Shown here: positions 34,194 to 42,879 of the stretch, in pieces
Numbering within the stretch: the stretch's first letter is position 1
How the letters are laid out: each line of letters opens with the position of its first letter
Assembly: GCF_002261215.1 (NCBI RefSeq)
Contig: NZ_NEVS01000001.1
Location: forward strand, 1,302,001 to 1,366,000
Origin: Bordetella genomosp. 11
GTDB lineage: Bacteria > Pseudomonadota > Gammaproteobacteria > Burkholderiales > Burkholderiaceae_B
Direction of reading: 5' to 3'
DNA: 64,000 nt
Notes under the pieces: generated by a model
The model's database searches: none
Seen by the model: the letters and a program-made list of their open reading frames with translations, nothing else
Told to the model about the DNA's origin: nothing
Program-made: the position numbers and the translations under genes

Positions 34194-35177
34194 ATGACCC
34201 TGACGCGTTTCCCCACGCGCTGCCTGGGCGCGGTTGCCGTGATGGCCGCCGTGCTGGGCACCCCCGCCGTTCATGCCGAAGACGCCTATCCGTCCAAGCC
34301 CATCACCATCATCGTCGGCTATAGCACCGGCGGCGCCAACGACCTTCTGGCCCGCGTGGTGGGCGAGAAAATGTCCATGCTGCTCAAGCAGCCCGTCATT
34401 GTGGAGAACAAACCCGGTGCCGGTTCTATCATCGGCGCGAACTTCGTCGCCAAGGCCCGGCCGGACGGCTACACCTTGCTGATGGGCGCCAGCGGGCCGA
34501 TCTCGTTCAATCCTTCCCTGTACAAGAAACTGCCCTACGATCCGCAAAAGGACCTGACGCCGGTTTCGCTGGTCGGTACCTTCCCTCTGGTGCTGCTTAC
34601 GCAGAAAGCCAATCCCGATACCGCCTCGTTGCCGGCCCTGGTCGCCTACGCCAAGGCGCATCCCGGCAAGTCCAACTACAGCGCCAGCTCTGCCTCGTTC
34701 CAGCTGATCACCGAGCTGTTCAAGCGCCGGACGCAGACGCAATTCGAGTACATCCCCTACAAGGGCAGCTACGAGTCGATGATGGCCGTCAGTACCGGCG
34801 ACGTGACCATGACCCTGGTGGATTCCGGGCCCGCGATGCAAGGCATGTCCGGCGGCAGGGTGCGCGCGCTGGCCGTGACGTCGCCGCAACGCACCAGCTT
34901 CCTGGCGGATACGCCCACGATGAAGGAGCTGGGCATCGATATGAACGTCGAGTTGTGGAGCGGCCTGTTCGTGCCCGCCGGGACCCCGGCGCCCGTGGTG
35001 GCCAGGCTGGAGCAGACGATCAAGACCATCATGGCCGACGAGGACGTGCGCAAACGGGTGGAAGGCATGTCCATCACACCGGCCAGCAGTACGTCCAAGG
35101 CCTTCGCCGATCGTATCGCCCAGGAAATCCCTTTCTGGAAGAAGATCGCCGAGGACGCGGGGATACAGCCCAACTGA
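34194..35177 (+). CDS. Bug-family substrate-binding protein
   Basis: A 327-residue periplasmic binding protein with a signal peptide ending near residue 28 (LGTPAVHAEDAYPS). Bug marks are ITIIVGYSTGGANDLLARVVG, VENKPGAGS and FEYIPYKGSYESMM. It closes the RraA-ALDH-ThDP-reductase run and probably brings in the compound those enzymes consume, likely a carboxylate. No membrane TctAB genes are beside it. The following gene is convergent and unrelated. Confidence 0.88.
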   Translation: MTLTRFPTRCLGAVAVMAAVLGTPAVHAEDAYPSKPITIIVGYSTGGANDLLARVVGEKMSMLLKQPVIVENKPGAGSIIGANFVAKARPDGYTLLMGASGPISFNPSLYKKLPYDPQKDLTPVSLVGTFPLVLLTQKANPDTASLPALVAYAKAHPGKSNYSASSASFQLITELFKRRTQTQFEYIPYKGSYESMMAVSTGDVTMTLVDSGPAMQGMSGGRVRALAVTSPQRTSFLADTPTMKELGIDMNVELWSGLFVPAGTPAPVVARLEQTIKTIMADEDVRKRVEGMSITPASSTSKAFADRIAQEIPFWKKIAEDAGIQPN

Positions 35178-35207
35178 AGGAGCCCCGGGCCGCGGGCGGG
35201 TTGGCCG

Positions 35208-36320
35208 TCAAGGCAGGAATGTCATGAAAATGAACGTTCCGAAGATCACCAGGTGCACGAATCCGTACAGCACGTTGGTCCGCCCGCTGCCCAGGGTCAG
35301 GATGCTGACCACCAGGGTCAGCGTCATCAGTACCGTTTCCCCCGGCTCCAAACCCAGCACCAGCGGTTTGTGCAGGGCGAGGCTGAGTACCGTCACGGCG
35401 GGAAAGGTCAGGCCTATCGTGGCCAGCGACGAGCCCAGGGCGAGGTTCAGCGACTTCTGCAGTTCGTTGCGCCGGGCCGCCTGATACGCCGAGATGCCCT
35501 CCGGCAGCAGCACCAGTATGGCGACCACCAGGCCCGTGACGGCGGGCGGGGCGCCGATGGCCTCGCGGCCGAACTCCACCACGTTGGCGAATTTCTTCGA
35601 CAGCAGCACGACGGCGCCCAGGGCAATCAATAGCAGGACGATGCTGGTCGCCACCATGCGGCCGGAGATGGCATGGGTGTGGTCCGGGGTATCGTCGGAC
35701 AGCGTGATGAAGTATTCACGGTGCCTGACCGTCTGGATGTAGAGAAACGCCGCATACAGCACCAGGGTCATCACGGCGACGAAGACCAGCTGCATGTCGG
35801 AATAGGACGGGCCCTTGACCTCCTGGGTGTAATTGGGCAGGACCAGGGTCAGCGTCGCCAGGACGATCAGCACCGTCAGATAGGCGGAGGCCCCGACGCT
35901 GCCGTAGCGCTGTTCGCGAAACCGCAGGCTGCCGCCCAGGATGCAGATGCCGGCCAGGCCCGTACAGACGATCATGACCACCGAGAACACCGTGTCCCGC
36001 GCCAGCGCCGGGCTGCCGCTTTCGTCGGAAATCATGATGGAGGCGATCAGCGCGACTTCGATCACCGTCACCGCGGCGGTCAGGACCAGGGTGCCGTAGG
36101 GTTCGCCGGTGACGTGCGCGATGATCTCGGCATGGTAGACGGCCGCGAAAATGGTGCCGAAGAGCACGACGGCCAGCAGAATGGCGATCGCCCCATTGCC
36201 CAGGGTGGGGACGAAAGGCGTCGCGTATCCGTAGGCGGACGCCGCGATATAGAAGACCACGGCCAGCAGGGGATAGACCCAGGCCGATCTCGGCATTGCG
36301 GCGTGGCTTTCTGGCTGCAT
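35208..36320 (-). CDS. chaA: Ca2+/H+ antiporter (CaCA family, ChaA-like)
   Basis: A 370-residue membrane protein with about eleven hydrophobic segments and the two inverted alpha repeats of the CaCA family: GTLVLTAAVTVIEVALI (residues about 77-93) and PEGISAYQAARRNELQKSLNLALGSSLATIGL in the C-terminal half, each with the conserved acidic residue for cation exchange. ChaA proteins expel Ca2+ or Na+/K+ in exchange for protons, in salt and pH stress. It stands alone, divergent from the Tat-exported hydrolase. Confidence 0.87.
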   Translation of the reverse strand: MQPESHAAMPRSAWVYPLLAVVFYIAASAYGYATPFVPTLGNGAIAILLAVVLFGTIFAAVYHAEIIAHVTGEPYGTLVLTAAVTVIEVALIASIMISDESGSPALARDTVFSVVMIVCTGLAGICILGGSLRFREQRYGSVGASAYLTVLIVLATLTLVLPNYTQEVKGPSYSDMQLVFVAVMTLVLYAAFLYIQTVRHREYFITLSDDTPDHTHAISGRMVATSIVLLLIALGAVVLLSKKFANVVEFGREAIGAPPAVTGLVVAILVLLPEGISAYQAARRNELQKSLNLALGSSLATIGLTFPAVTVLSLALHKPLVLGLEPGETVLMTLTLVVSILTLGSGRTNVLYGFVHLVIFGTFIFMTFLP

Positions 36321-36501
36321 GTTCGCTCCGTGGTGATGAACTACCGTCGCCCCATACGATGCAATGGCGCCGCCCGTATCTTAGCGAAGTGGCGGATACC
36401 TGGCGCGGGCGGGCCTGTCCGCCGGAATGTATCGCACTGTATTCGGCGGCATGGGCGGCTACATGGCGATACGGGAGGGGCCCCGGCCGAGAAACGCCCG
36501 A

Positions 36502-36518
36502 TACATCGGCCCGATGTA
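36502..36518. promoter_or_regulatory. Perfect 17-bp palindrome, candidate operator
   Basis: TACATCGG (36502-36509), one base, CCGATGTA (36511-36518). It lies 104 bp upstream of the hydrolase ATG, in the 301-bp interval shared with the divergent antiporter. No other feature was recognised in 36321-36621. Confidence 0.45.
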
Positions 36519-36621
36519 ATGCGTGCAAGCCGGGACCGGGAGGGAGAACTGTCCGGATGCGGCCGGGCCGCCCGCTGTGGACAGCGCGGCGCCCCGTCAA
36601 ATTGCACAGGGAGAGTCAAGC

Positions 36622-37686
36622 ATGTCGGACCAGATCAATAATCGCCGCCGCCGTTTTCTCGGTACCGCCGCCGCCGGTATCGGCGCCATGGAACTCGGCC
36701 TTGCCGGCCTGGCCCACGCCGATACCGCCGCCCCGGCCGGAAAGGCTGTCCCGCCGGAGGGCGGCAAAGCCGGCCGCGCCCGCGCCGCCGCGTTCGCCAC
36801 CATCAAGCAGATCGACGCCGGCGCGCTGAACATCGGCTACGCGGAGGCGGGACCCGCCGACGGGCAGGTGGTCATTCTGTTGCACGGCTGGCCTTACGAC
36901 ATCCACAGCTATGTCGAAGTGGCACCCATCCTGGCGGCCAAGGGATACCGGGTGATCGTGCCGCACCTGCGCGGCTATGGCACCACCCGCTTCCTGTCCG
37001 ACGACACCAGGCGCACCGCCCAGCAATCGGCGGTGGCCGCGGACGTCATCGCCCTGATGAATGCGCTGCAGATCCGCCGCGCGGTGATCGGCGGCTACGA
37101 TTGGGGCGCGCGCACGGCCAACATCATCGCCGCCCTATGGCCCGAGCGCTGCAAGGCGATGGTGTCGGTCAGCGGCTACCTGATCGGCACCCAGGCAGCC
37201 AATGGCGAGCCGCTGCCGCCGGCGGCGGAACTGGCCTGGTGGTATCAGTTCTATTTCGCCACCGAGCGCGGCCGGCTGGGCTACGAAAAGAACTGGCATG
37301 ACTTCGCCAAACTGATCTGGAAGACCGCCTCGCCGAAGTGGCAGTTCGACGATGCCACCTTCGAACGTTCCGCCGCGTCCCTGGCCAATCCGGACCATGT
37401 GGCGATCACCATTCACAACTACCGCTGGCGCCTCGGCCTGGCCGAAGGCGAACCGCAGTACGACGCGCTGGAAAGGCGCCTGGCCGTCCTGCCCGCCATC
37501 GCCGTGCCGACCATTACCATGGAAGGCGCGGCCAACGGCGCCCCGCATCCATCGCCCGCGGCGTATGCGAAGAAGTTCACGGGCAAGTACAGGCACATCG
37601 ATTTGCCCGGCGACATCGGGCACAACCTGCCGCAGGAAGCGCCGCGCGAGTTCGCCAACGCGGTCATCGAAGTGGCGGGATGGTAG
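36622..37686 (+). CDS. Tat-exported alpha/beta hydrolase
   Basis: A 354-residue protein from ATG 36622 (ribosome-binding site GGGAGA). The N-terminus NNRRRRFLGTAAAG is a strong twin-arginine signal ending near AHA (residue 32). The hydrolase part resembles epoxide hydrolases and haloalkane dehalogenases: oxyanion HGWPYD, nucleophile elbow GGYDWGAR (Asp nucleophile), and a late DIGHNLPQE with the catalytic His. The Asp nucleophile favours epoxide hydrolase or dehalogenase over esterase. The substrate is unknown; export of this family is unusual. Confidence 0.82.
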   Translation: MSDQINNRRRRFLGTAAAGIGAMELGLAGLAHADTAAPAGKAVPPEGGKAGRARAAAFATIKQIDAGALNIGYAEAGPADGQVVILLHGWPYDIHSYVEVAPILAAKGYRVIVPHLRGYGTTRFLSDDTRRTAQQSAVAADVIALMNALQIRRAVIGGYDWGARTANIIAALWPERCKAMVSVSGYLIGTQAANGEPLPPAAELAWWYQFYFATERGRLGYEKNWHDFAKLIWKTASPKWQFDDATFERSAASLANPDHVAITIHNYRWRLGLAEGEPQYDALERRLAVLPAIAVPTITMEGAANGAPHPSPAAYAKKFTGKYRHIDLPGDIGHNLPQEAPREFANAVIEVAGW

Positions 37687-37773
37687 GCACGGGTGTCGCG
37701 CGCCGCGCGGCGAGGTTGGCCGATGGCCCGCGCGCGGGGATGCATGCCGCCGCCATGTGGGCGGACGGGGCGA

Positions 37774-39243
37774 TCAGGCGGCCTTGCGCGAGCGTCCCCG
37801 CGAAATGCCCGCTCCGGCTTCCGGCCTGAGCGCCGCATAGCCCGGCACGGACGCCAGCACCACCGCCGCGATCGCGATGAACGACCAGGCGAAATCCCAA
37901 TGGGCGGCATGGTCGCGGCCCGACAGCACCATCGACACCTGCATGACCCCGGCCGCCACCGCGACGCCCGCCGCGCGCGGCAGATGCTGCGCCGTTCCGG
38001 AAAAGGACGTGGCGGCGGAAAGCTTTTGCGGCGGCACATCGGCGTAGGTCAGCGCGTTCATGCAGGCGAAGTTCAGCGAGCGGGCCAGTCCGCCGCATAG
38101 CAGCAGCGCGAAGATCGCGGTCTCCGGCCAGTCCGCCGTCAGCGTCGCGCACACCAGCAAGGTGACGGCGAAGGCGTAACAGCCGCCCAGCAGGATGGTG
38201 CGCACCCGGAACCGCTGCAGGAAGAACTGCGCCATGGGACGCATGCAGAACGCGCCGACCGCGCTTGCCAGCGTGAGCATGCCGCTGCGCGATGCGGAGA
38301 GGCCGAACCCCAGCTGCAGCGTCAGGGGCACCATGAAGGGCAGGGCGCCCGCGCCCGCGCGGAACAGGCTGCCGGCGGCGGTGGCGGCCTTGAAGGTGGG
38401 AATCGACAGCAGCGAAAAATCGATGGCCGGATTCGGCACGCGCCGGCAATGCCTGACCGTCAGCCCGAAGAGCAGCAGCCCGAGGGCAATCGCCAGCCAG
38501 GGGAATTCCGGCGCCACGATACCCCGACCGACGGTCTCCACGCCGATCATGAATACGCTGATGGCAAGGCCCATCAAGGTCATGCCCGGAATATCCAGCT
38601 TCGGCGGCCGTTCGGTCTGCGTATGCGGAATGAGCCGCCAGACCAATACCAGGCCCAGGATGCCGATAGGCAGGTTGATCCAGAAAATGCTGCGCCAGGA
38701 GAAGGTGTCCGTCAGGAATCCGCCGAGCGGCGGGCCGATCACCGGGCCGACCATGGCCGGCATCGAGAGCCAGGTGGTCGCCGAAAGCAGGTCTTCCCGG
38801 CGCACGCCGCGCAGCAGCACCAGCCGCCCCACCGGGACCATCATCGCTCCGCTGGCGCCCTGCACGATGCGCGCCAGGACCAATCCGCCAAGTCCGTTGG
38901 ACAGGGCACAGGCGCACGATGCCGCGGTAAACAGGAAGATCGCGCACATGAAAATGCGCTTGGCGCCGAAGCGGTCCGCCACCCAGCCGCTGACGGGAAT
39001 GAAGACCGTCATGGCCACCAGGTAGGACGTGATGGCGGCGCTCAGGTGCACCGCATTGACATCCAGGTCCCGCGCCATTGCCGGCAGCGCCGTCGCGATG
39101 GCGGTGCTGTCGATGTTCTGCATGAACAGGGTCGTGGCGACCACCACGGCGATGACGCGAAAGTTGCTGTGCGGGTTCACAGGATGCTGCGGTAGGGGAA
39201 GGGGGCGATCGCCGCCGTTCCGGAAGGGACGCTCCGGGCGCAT
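37774..39243 (-). CDS. MFS transporter of the DHA2 (14-helix) type
   Basis: A protein of up to 489 residues with about fourteen hydrophobic segments. Drug/proton antiporter marks are DSTAIATALPAMARDL in helix 1, WVADRFGAKRIFM (motif A), and GPVIGPPLGGFLTD (motif C). The start is uncertain: ATG 39243 has no ribosome-binding site, and GTG 39180 gives the typical short N-terminus VNPHSNFRVIAVVVATT. It probably exports toxic organic compounds. No membrane-fusion or outer-membrane partner is adjacent. Confidence 0.85.
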   Translation of the reverse strand: MRPERPFRNGGDRPLPLPQHPVNPHSNFRVIAVVVATTLFMQNIDSTAIATALPAMARDLDVNAVHLSAAITSYLVAMTVFIPVSGWVADRFGAKRIFMCAIFLFTAASCACALSNGLGGLVLARIVQGASGAMMVPVGRLVLLRGVRREDLLSATTWLSMPAMVGPVIGPPLGGFLTDTFSWRSIFWINLPIGILGLVLVWRLIPHTQTERPPKLDIPGMTLMGLAISVFMIGVETVGRGIVAPEFPWLAIALGLLLFGLTVRHCRRVPNPAIDFSLLSIPTFKAATAAGSLFRAGAGALPFMVPLTLQLGFGLSASRSGMLTLASAVGAFCMRPMAQFFLQRFRVRTILLGGCYAFAVTLLVCATLTADWPETAIFALLLCGGLARSLNFACMNALTYADVPPQKLSAATSFSGTAQHLPRAAGVAVAAGVMQVSMVLSGRDHAAHWDFAWSFIAIAAVVLASVPGYAALRPEAGAGISRGRSRKAA

Positions 39244-39457
39244 GGGCCGCGGGCAGGGATGGGGCTAGATTCTCGGCCAGACGCCCGCGCCTTGTCAAAA
39301 CGGGGCGCGCGGCGATTTCATGGGATTGTCAGAATCCGGCGCCGCGGTGCGCCGTGCGCGGGGGCGCGGTGGGAACGATCGCGCCCGCGATGGTACTTTG
39401 TGGTCCCACGTCGCGAATCCCGCGACCCCATGCAGCCCGAAAGCACCGACGCACCGT

Positions 39458-40219
39458 ATGACGTTAACCCTGTTGATCGCCATTCTCGCCATCGCCACGC
39501 TATGCATCGTGCTGCATCGGCGGCGCGTCGGCGCGGCGTTGTACCTGGCGGCACTCGTCCTGTTCCTGGCCGTGGGCTGCGGCCCGGTGCCGGCGTGGTT
39601 GCTGGGGGGCCTGCAATCCCCCTACCAGGGCCGGCCGGCCTTCGAGTGGGGGACGCGCAATGCCATCGTCCTGCTGGGCGCCGGTACCGCGAGGATCCCG
39701 GGCACGGGCCAGTTCGAACCCGGCGTTTTCGCGTATCCGCGCCTGGTCGAAGCCGCCAGCCTTTACCTGGACTGCCGCAAAGCGCGCATGGATTGCAAGA
39801 TCGTGGCCAGCGGCGGCGACGCCCAGCGATACGGCAAACCCGAAGCGTCGGTCTACCGGGACGCCCTCGTCCGGTTGGGGATACCCGCCGTGGATATCCT
39901 GCTCGAACCGAACAGCCTGAACACATGGCAGAACGCGCAGTTCACCGGTCCCATGCTGCGAAGCCATGGCGCGGATCGCGTGCTGCTGGTGTCTTCGGGC
40001 ATACATATGCGGCGCAGCCTGATGTACTTCGCGCATTTCGGTATCGATGCCATCGCGGCACGCGCCGACTATCTGACGGCCGTATCGTCCTGGCTGCCGC
40101 TGTCGTACAACTTCGCGGTGGCCGATTTCGCCTTGCACGAGTACATCGGTATCGCCCGCTACCACGTGTACAACGCCATGGGATGGAACGCGGCCCGGAC
40201 TTTGCCGGGCCAGGCGTGA
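39458..40219 (+). CDS. YdcF-like protein (DUF218), membrane-anchored
   Basis: A 253-residue protein from ATG 39458; the frame is open from 39320 but the extra 46 residues look non-coding. Two hydrophobic segments at residues 1-45 (LTLLIAILAIATLCIV and AALYLAALVLFLAVGC) precede a DUF218 domain (NAIVLLGAG, KIVASGGDAQRYGKPEAS, LLEPNSLNTWQNAQF, LLVSSGIHMRRSL). The family includes ElyC and SanA, which act in envelope and lipid-carrier metabolism. The exact role here is unknown. Confidence 0.8.
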   Translation: MTLTLLIAILAIATLCIVLHRRRVGAALYLAALVLFLAVGCGPVPAWLLGGLQSPYQGRPAFEWGTRNAIVLLGAGTARIPGTGQFEPGVFAYPRLVEAASLYLDCRKARMDCKIVASGGDAQRYGKPEASVYRDALVRLGIPAVDILLEPNSLNTWQNAQFTGPMLRSHGADRVLLVSSGIHMRRSLMYFAHFGIDAIAARADYLTAVSSWLPLSYNFAVADFALHEYIGIARYHVYNAMGWNAARTLPGQA

Positions 40220-40220
40220 T

Positions 40221-41063
40221 TCAGTCGTCGCGGCAATGCACGCATGCCGCCGGCGGGGCGGCATCCGGCTTGCCGCTTTTCGCCGCGCTTTCCTTGCGGA
40301 ACGCCGCCTCGCCGGCATCCGATATCTCTACCCACTTCCGGTCCGGCGCGGCGTCCGCGACGTAGCTGTCGTGCCAGTTCCACCACTTGTAGGTCGGCGT
40401 CTGGGGGTAGCCTTCGGGCGAGTCCTCCCAGGTTTCCTGGCGGCCCAGCGGCGTGATGTCCAGGTAGTTCCACGTGCCGCCCATCTGTTCGTCGCCGCGA
40501 TTGTTCAGGAAGTAGGTCCGATACACGCGGTCGCCGTCGCGATAGAACACGTTCGTGCCATGCCATTCATGAACGCCGAAGTCGGCATCGAAGCTGTCGG
40601 TAATGGTGAACCAGGGCATATGCCAGCCCATGCTCTGTTTCAGCCGGGCGATATCCGGCTGGGGCGCGCGGGACAGGAAGACCAGCGTCGTGTCGCGGGC
40701 GTTCAGGTGCGCCACGTGCGCGACCTGGTCGGCAACCATGGAGCAGCCCCGGCAGGCGTGCTCGGGCCATCCGTACACGCCCGGTTCGAAGAAGGCCCGG
40801 TAGACGATCAATTGGCGGCGGCCATCGAACAGGTCGAGCAGGCTGAGCTTGCCGGCGGGGCCCAGGAAGGTATAGGCGGTGTCCACGGCCATCCAGGGCA
40901 TGCGCCGTCGCTCCGCGGCCAATGCATCGCGGGCGCGGGTGTGCGCTTTCTCGTTTACGAGCAGGCGTTGCCGGGCCGCCTCCCAATCCCGCGGCGATAC
41001 GACGGGCGGCGTGCGCATGAAGGATTGCTTGGCTTGGGTTGCGTTTCCGGTTGATGCGGTCAT
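40221..41063 (-). CDS. DUF899 family (thioredoxin-like) protein
   Basis: A 280-residue protein from ATG 41063, with an AGGAG ribosome-binding site; the frame is open to 41195. It carries the DUF899 core: WEAARQRLLVNEKAHTRARD, DLFDGRRQLIVYRAFFEPGV, HACRGCSMVADQVAHVAHLNARDTTLVFLSRAP and FGVHEWHGTNVFYRDGDRVYRTYF. The fold is thioredoxin-like with CxxC (CRGC). No function is established. The C-terminal CVHCRDD adds another CxxC that is not usual for the family. Confidence 0.82.
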   Translation of the reverse strand: MTASTGNATQAKQSFMRTPPVVSPRDWEAARQRLLVNEKAHTRARDALAAERRRMPWMAVDTAYTFLGPAGKLSLLDLFDGRRQLIVYRAFFEPGVYGWPEHACRGCSMVADQVAHVAHLNARDTTLVFLSRAPQPDIARLKQSMGWHMPWFTITDSFDADFGVHEWHGTNVFYRDGDRVYRTYFLNNRGDEQMGGTWNYLDITPLGRQETWEDSPEGYPQTPTYKWWNWHDSYVADAAPDRKWVEISDAGEAAFRKESAAKSGKPDAAPPAACVHCRDD

Positions 41064-41222
41064 GGCCTTCTCCTGGTTGCGGTGCGATGTCACGGAACGC
41101 GCGAGGCACGCGCGGCCCGCGGCCGTTCGCGCGTATCGCGCGGTGTGTGCGGTACGGGCATTCTGGCACCGCGGATCCCGGCGGCGGAGTGACAATCGTG
41201 TCGGGGTACGGAGCGTGGCCGG

Positions 41223-41504
41223 CTAGCCGGCCGGCATGTGCACGGCCAGCCACACCGTTGCCTCGGTGGGCGAGGTGTAGGTAACCCAGTGCTCCACGCC
41301 GGCCGGAATGAACAGATGGTCGCCGGGACGCAGCGTGTGCTCCTGGCCTTCCATGAGCAGCCGCGCGGCACCGGATACGACCGTGACCCATTCATCGCGT
41401 TCCTGGCGATAGGGGCGGTCCGCCGGCGTGACGTTGCCATGGGAAGTAATGCGCTCGATCAGGATGCCGCGGCGCGAGAGCAGGGGCTCGAAGGTTTCTT
41501 CCAT
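41223..41504 (-). CDS. Cupin domain protein
   Basis: A 93-residue single-domain cupin from ATG 41504 (the frame is open to 41591, without a ribosome-binding site). The two cupin motifs are visible as EWVTVVSGAARLLMEGQEHTL and GDHLFIPAGVEHWVT; some metal-ligand histidines of motif 1 are replaced, so metal binding is doubtful. The role is unknown, possibly binding of a small ligand. It follows the promoter region of the GGDEF gene on the opposite strand. Confidence 0.75.
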   Translation of the reverse strand: MEETFEPLLSRRGILIERITSHGNVTPADRPYRQERDEWVTVVSGAARLLMEGQEHTLRPGDHLFIPAGVEHWVTYTSPTEATVWLAVHMPAG

Positions 41505-41654
41505 CGCGATAGGGACCGTGCGGCTTGGGGGATTTCCGTTGTACGCGCATTTCCGGGCGCCCGCAAAGGGGGCGGAGGGCGGGTATGGCACCGCGTTTCA
41601 ACGTAAAATCGCCCAGCCGCCGGGACACATCGGCGCAGTGCCTTTATATCCAGG

Positions 41655-42827
41655 ATGCACTTCGATCTCCTGACCCTTTATTTCCTTGCGATCGGAACGC
41701 TTTTCGCCAGTGCCGGCATGACGTTCTGGGAACATCGCTCCAATCCAAGGCGCGGCGCGACGTTGCGGATTCTGGCAGCGGGATATGCCACGCTGGGCAT
41801 CGGCTGCGCGTCGGTGTTCTTCCGCGGGGCTTTGCCCGCGCCGGCGGGTTTTGCCATCAGCAACCTCGTCATCCTGTCGGGGTATCTGCTCATCCTTGGC
41901 GGTGTCGGCTCGTTGAGCGGCCGGCGGTATCGCGGGGCGTCGGCGGTTTTGCTGATGGCGGCCGCGCTGATGTGGGCGGTCGGCGGTGCCCGATGGCAGG
42001 ACGTCGTTTGGAATTACCTCAGCGCGGCGCCCATCGCCATCGCGAGCGGGTTGACGGCCTGGGAGATGATGCGCTGCCAGGCGATGGCCGCGCTGCCGTC
42101 GCGGTACGTCGTCGTGGCGCTGGCCGGGCTGCATGCCCTGGTCTACGCCGTGCGCGTTGTCCTCCTTCCCGCTTTGGTGGCGGCGTATGGCGCGGCGACC
42201 CAGTCGATCGCCAGCCAGATCACCATGCTGGAGGGCGTCCTGTACTCGGTCGTATTGCCCATGGCCCTGCTCAAGCTCATCCGCGACGAGACCCACGGCC
42301 AGCTGTTGCGCGAATCGCAAACCGACTACCTGACCCGCCTGGGCAATCGCCGATGGTTTTTCGAAGAGGGCGCCCGCATCATGGGCGACGGGCAGCGGTA
42401 CGGGCCCGTGGCGGTCCTGGCCTTCGATCTGGATCAATTCAAGGCGATCAACGACCTGCATGGCCATCACATCGGCGACCGGGTACTGAAATCGTTCGCG
42501 GAAACCGCGCGCGCGGTTCTTGGGGCCGATGCGATTCTTGCCCGTATAGGCGGGGAAGAGTTCGCCGCGCTGTTGTCCGGCAAGGATGCTGTTGATGCCC
42601 GGGAGCTGGGCGAAGCCGTGGCAAAGCGCTTCGCCGATGCGGCGGTGGATAAAGTCGACAGCCACGGGATACCGGCAACGGTCAGCATCGGGCTGGCGTA
42701 TTTCGAAAGCGGTATTCCCCCGCTGCCCGACGCGCTCGCGGCCGCGGACCGCGCCTTGTACCGCGCGAAGTCGCTGGGCGGAAATCGCCTGGAATTGGCG
42801 CGCGCCGCCGGCGCCGCGGCCGAGTGA
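41655..42827 (+). CDS. Membrane-anchored diguanylate cyclase (GGDEF)
   Basis: A 390-residue protein. Residues 1-205 hold about seven hydrophobic segments with no known sensor signature. Residues 220-375 are a GGDEF domain: DYLTRLGNRRWF, DLDQFKAINDLHGHHIGD (metal Asp and substrate Asn) and the active-site GGEEF. The RxxD inhibitory site five residues before GGEEF is not conserved (GADA), so product inhibition by c-di-GMP may be absent. It makes c-di-GMP in response to an unknown signal at the membrane. Confidence 0.88.
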   Translation: MHFDLLTLYFLAIGTLFASAGMTFWEHRSNPRRGATLRILAAGYATLGIGCASVFFRGALPAPAGFAISNLVILSGYLLILGGVGSLSGRRYRGASAVLLMAAALMWAVGGARWQDVVWNYLSAAPIAIASGLTAWEMMRCQAMAALPSRYVVVALAGLHALVYAVRVVLLPALVAAYGAATQSIASQITMLEGVLYSVVLPMALLKLIRDETHGQLLRESQTDYLTRLGNRRWFFEEGARIMGDGQRYGPVAVLAFDLDQFKAINDLHGHHIGDRVLKSFAETARAVLGADAILARIGGEEFAALLSGKDAVDARELGEAVAKRFADAAVDKVDSHGIPATVSIGLAYFESGIPPLPDALAAADRALYRAKSLGGNRLELARAAGAAAE

Positions 42828-42879
42828 ATCGCCGTCGCCGGCATGCCGAACGCGAATGGGGCAGGGGCCGCGGGGGCCC

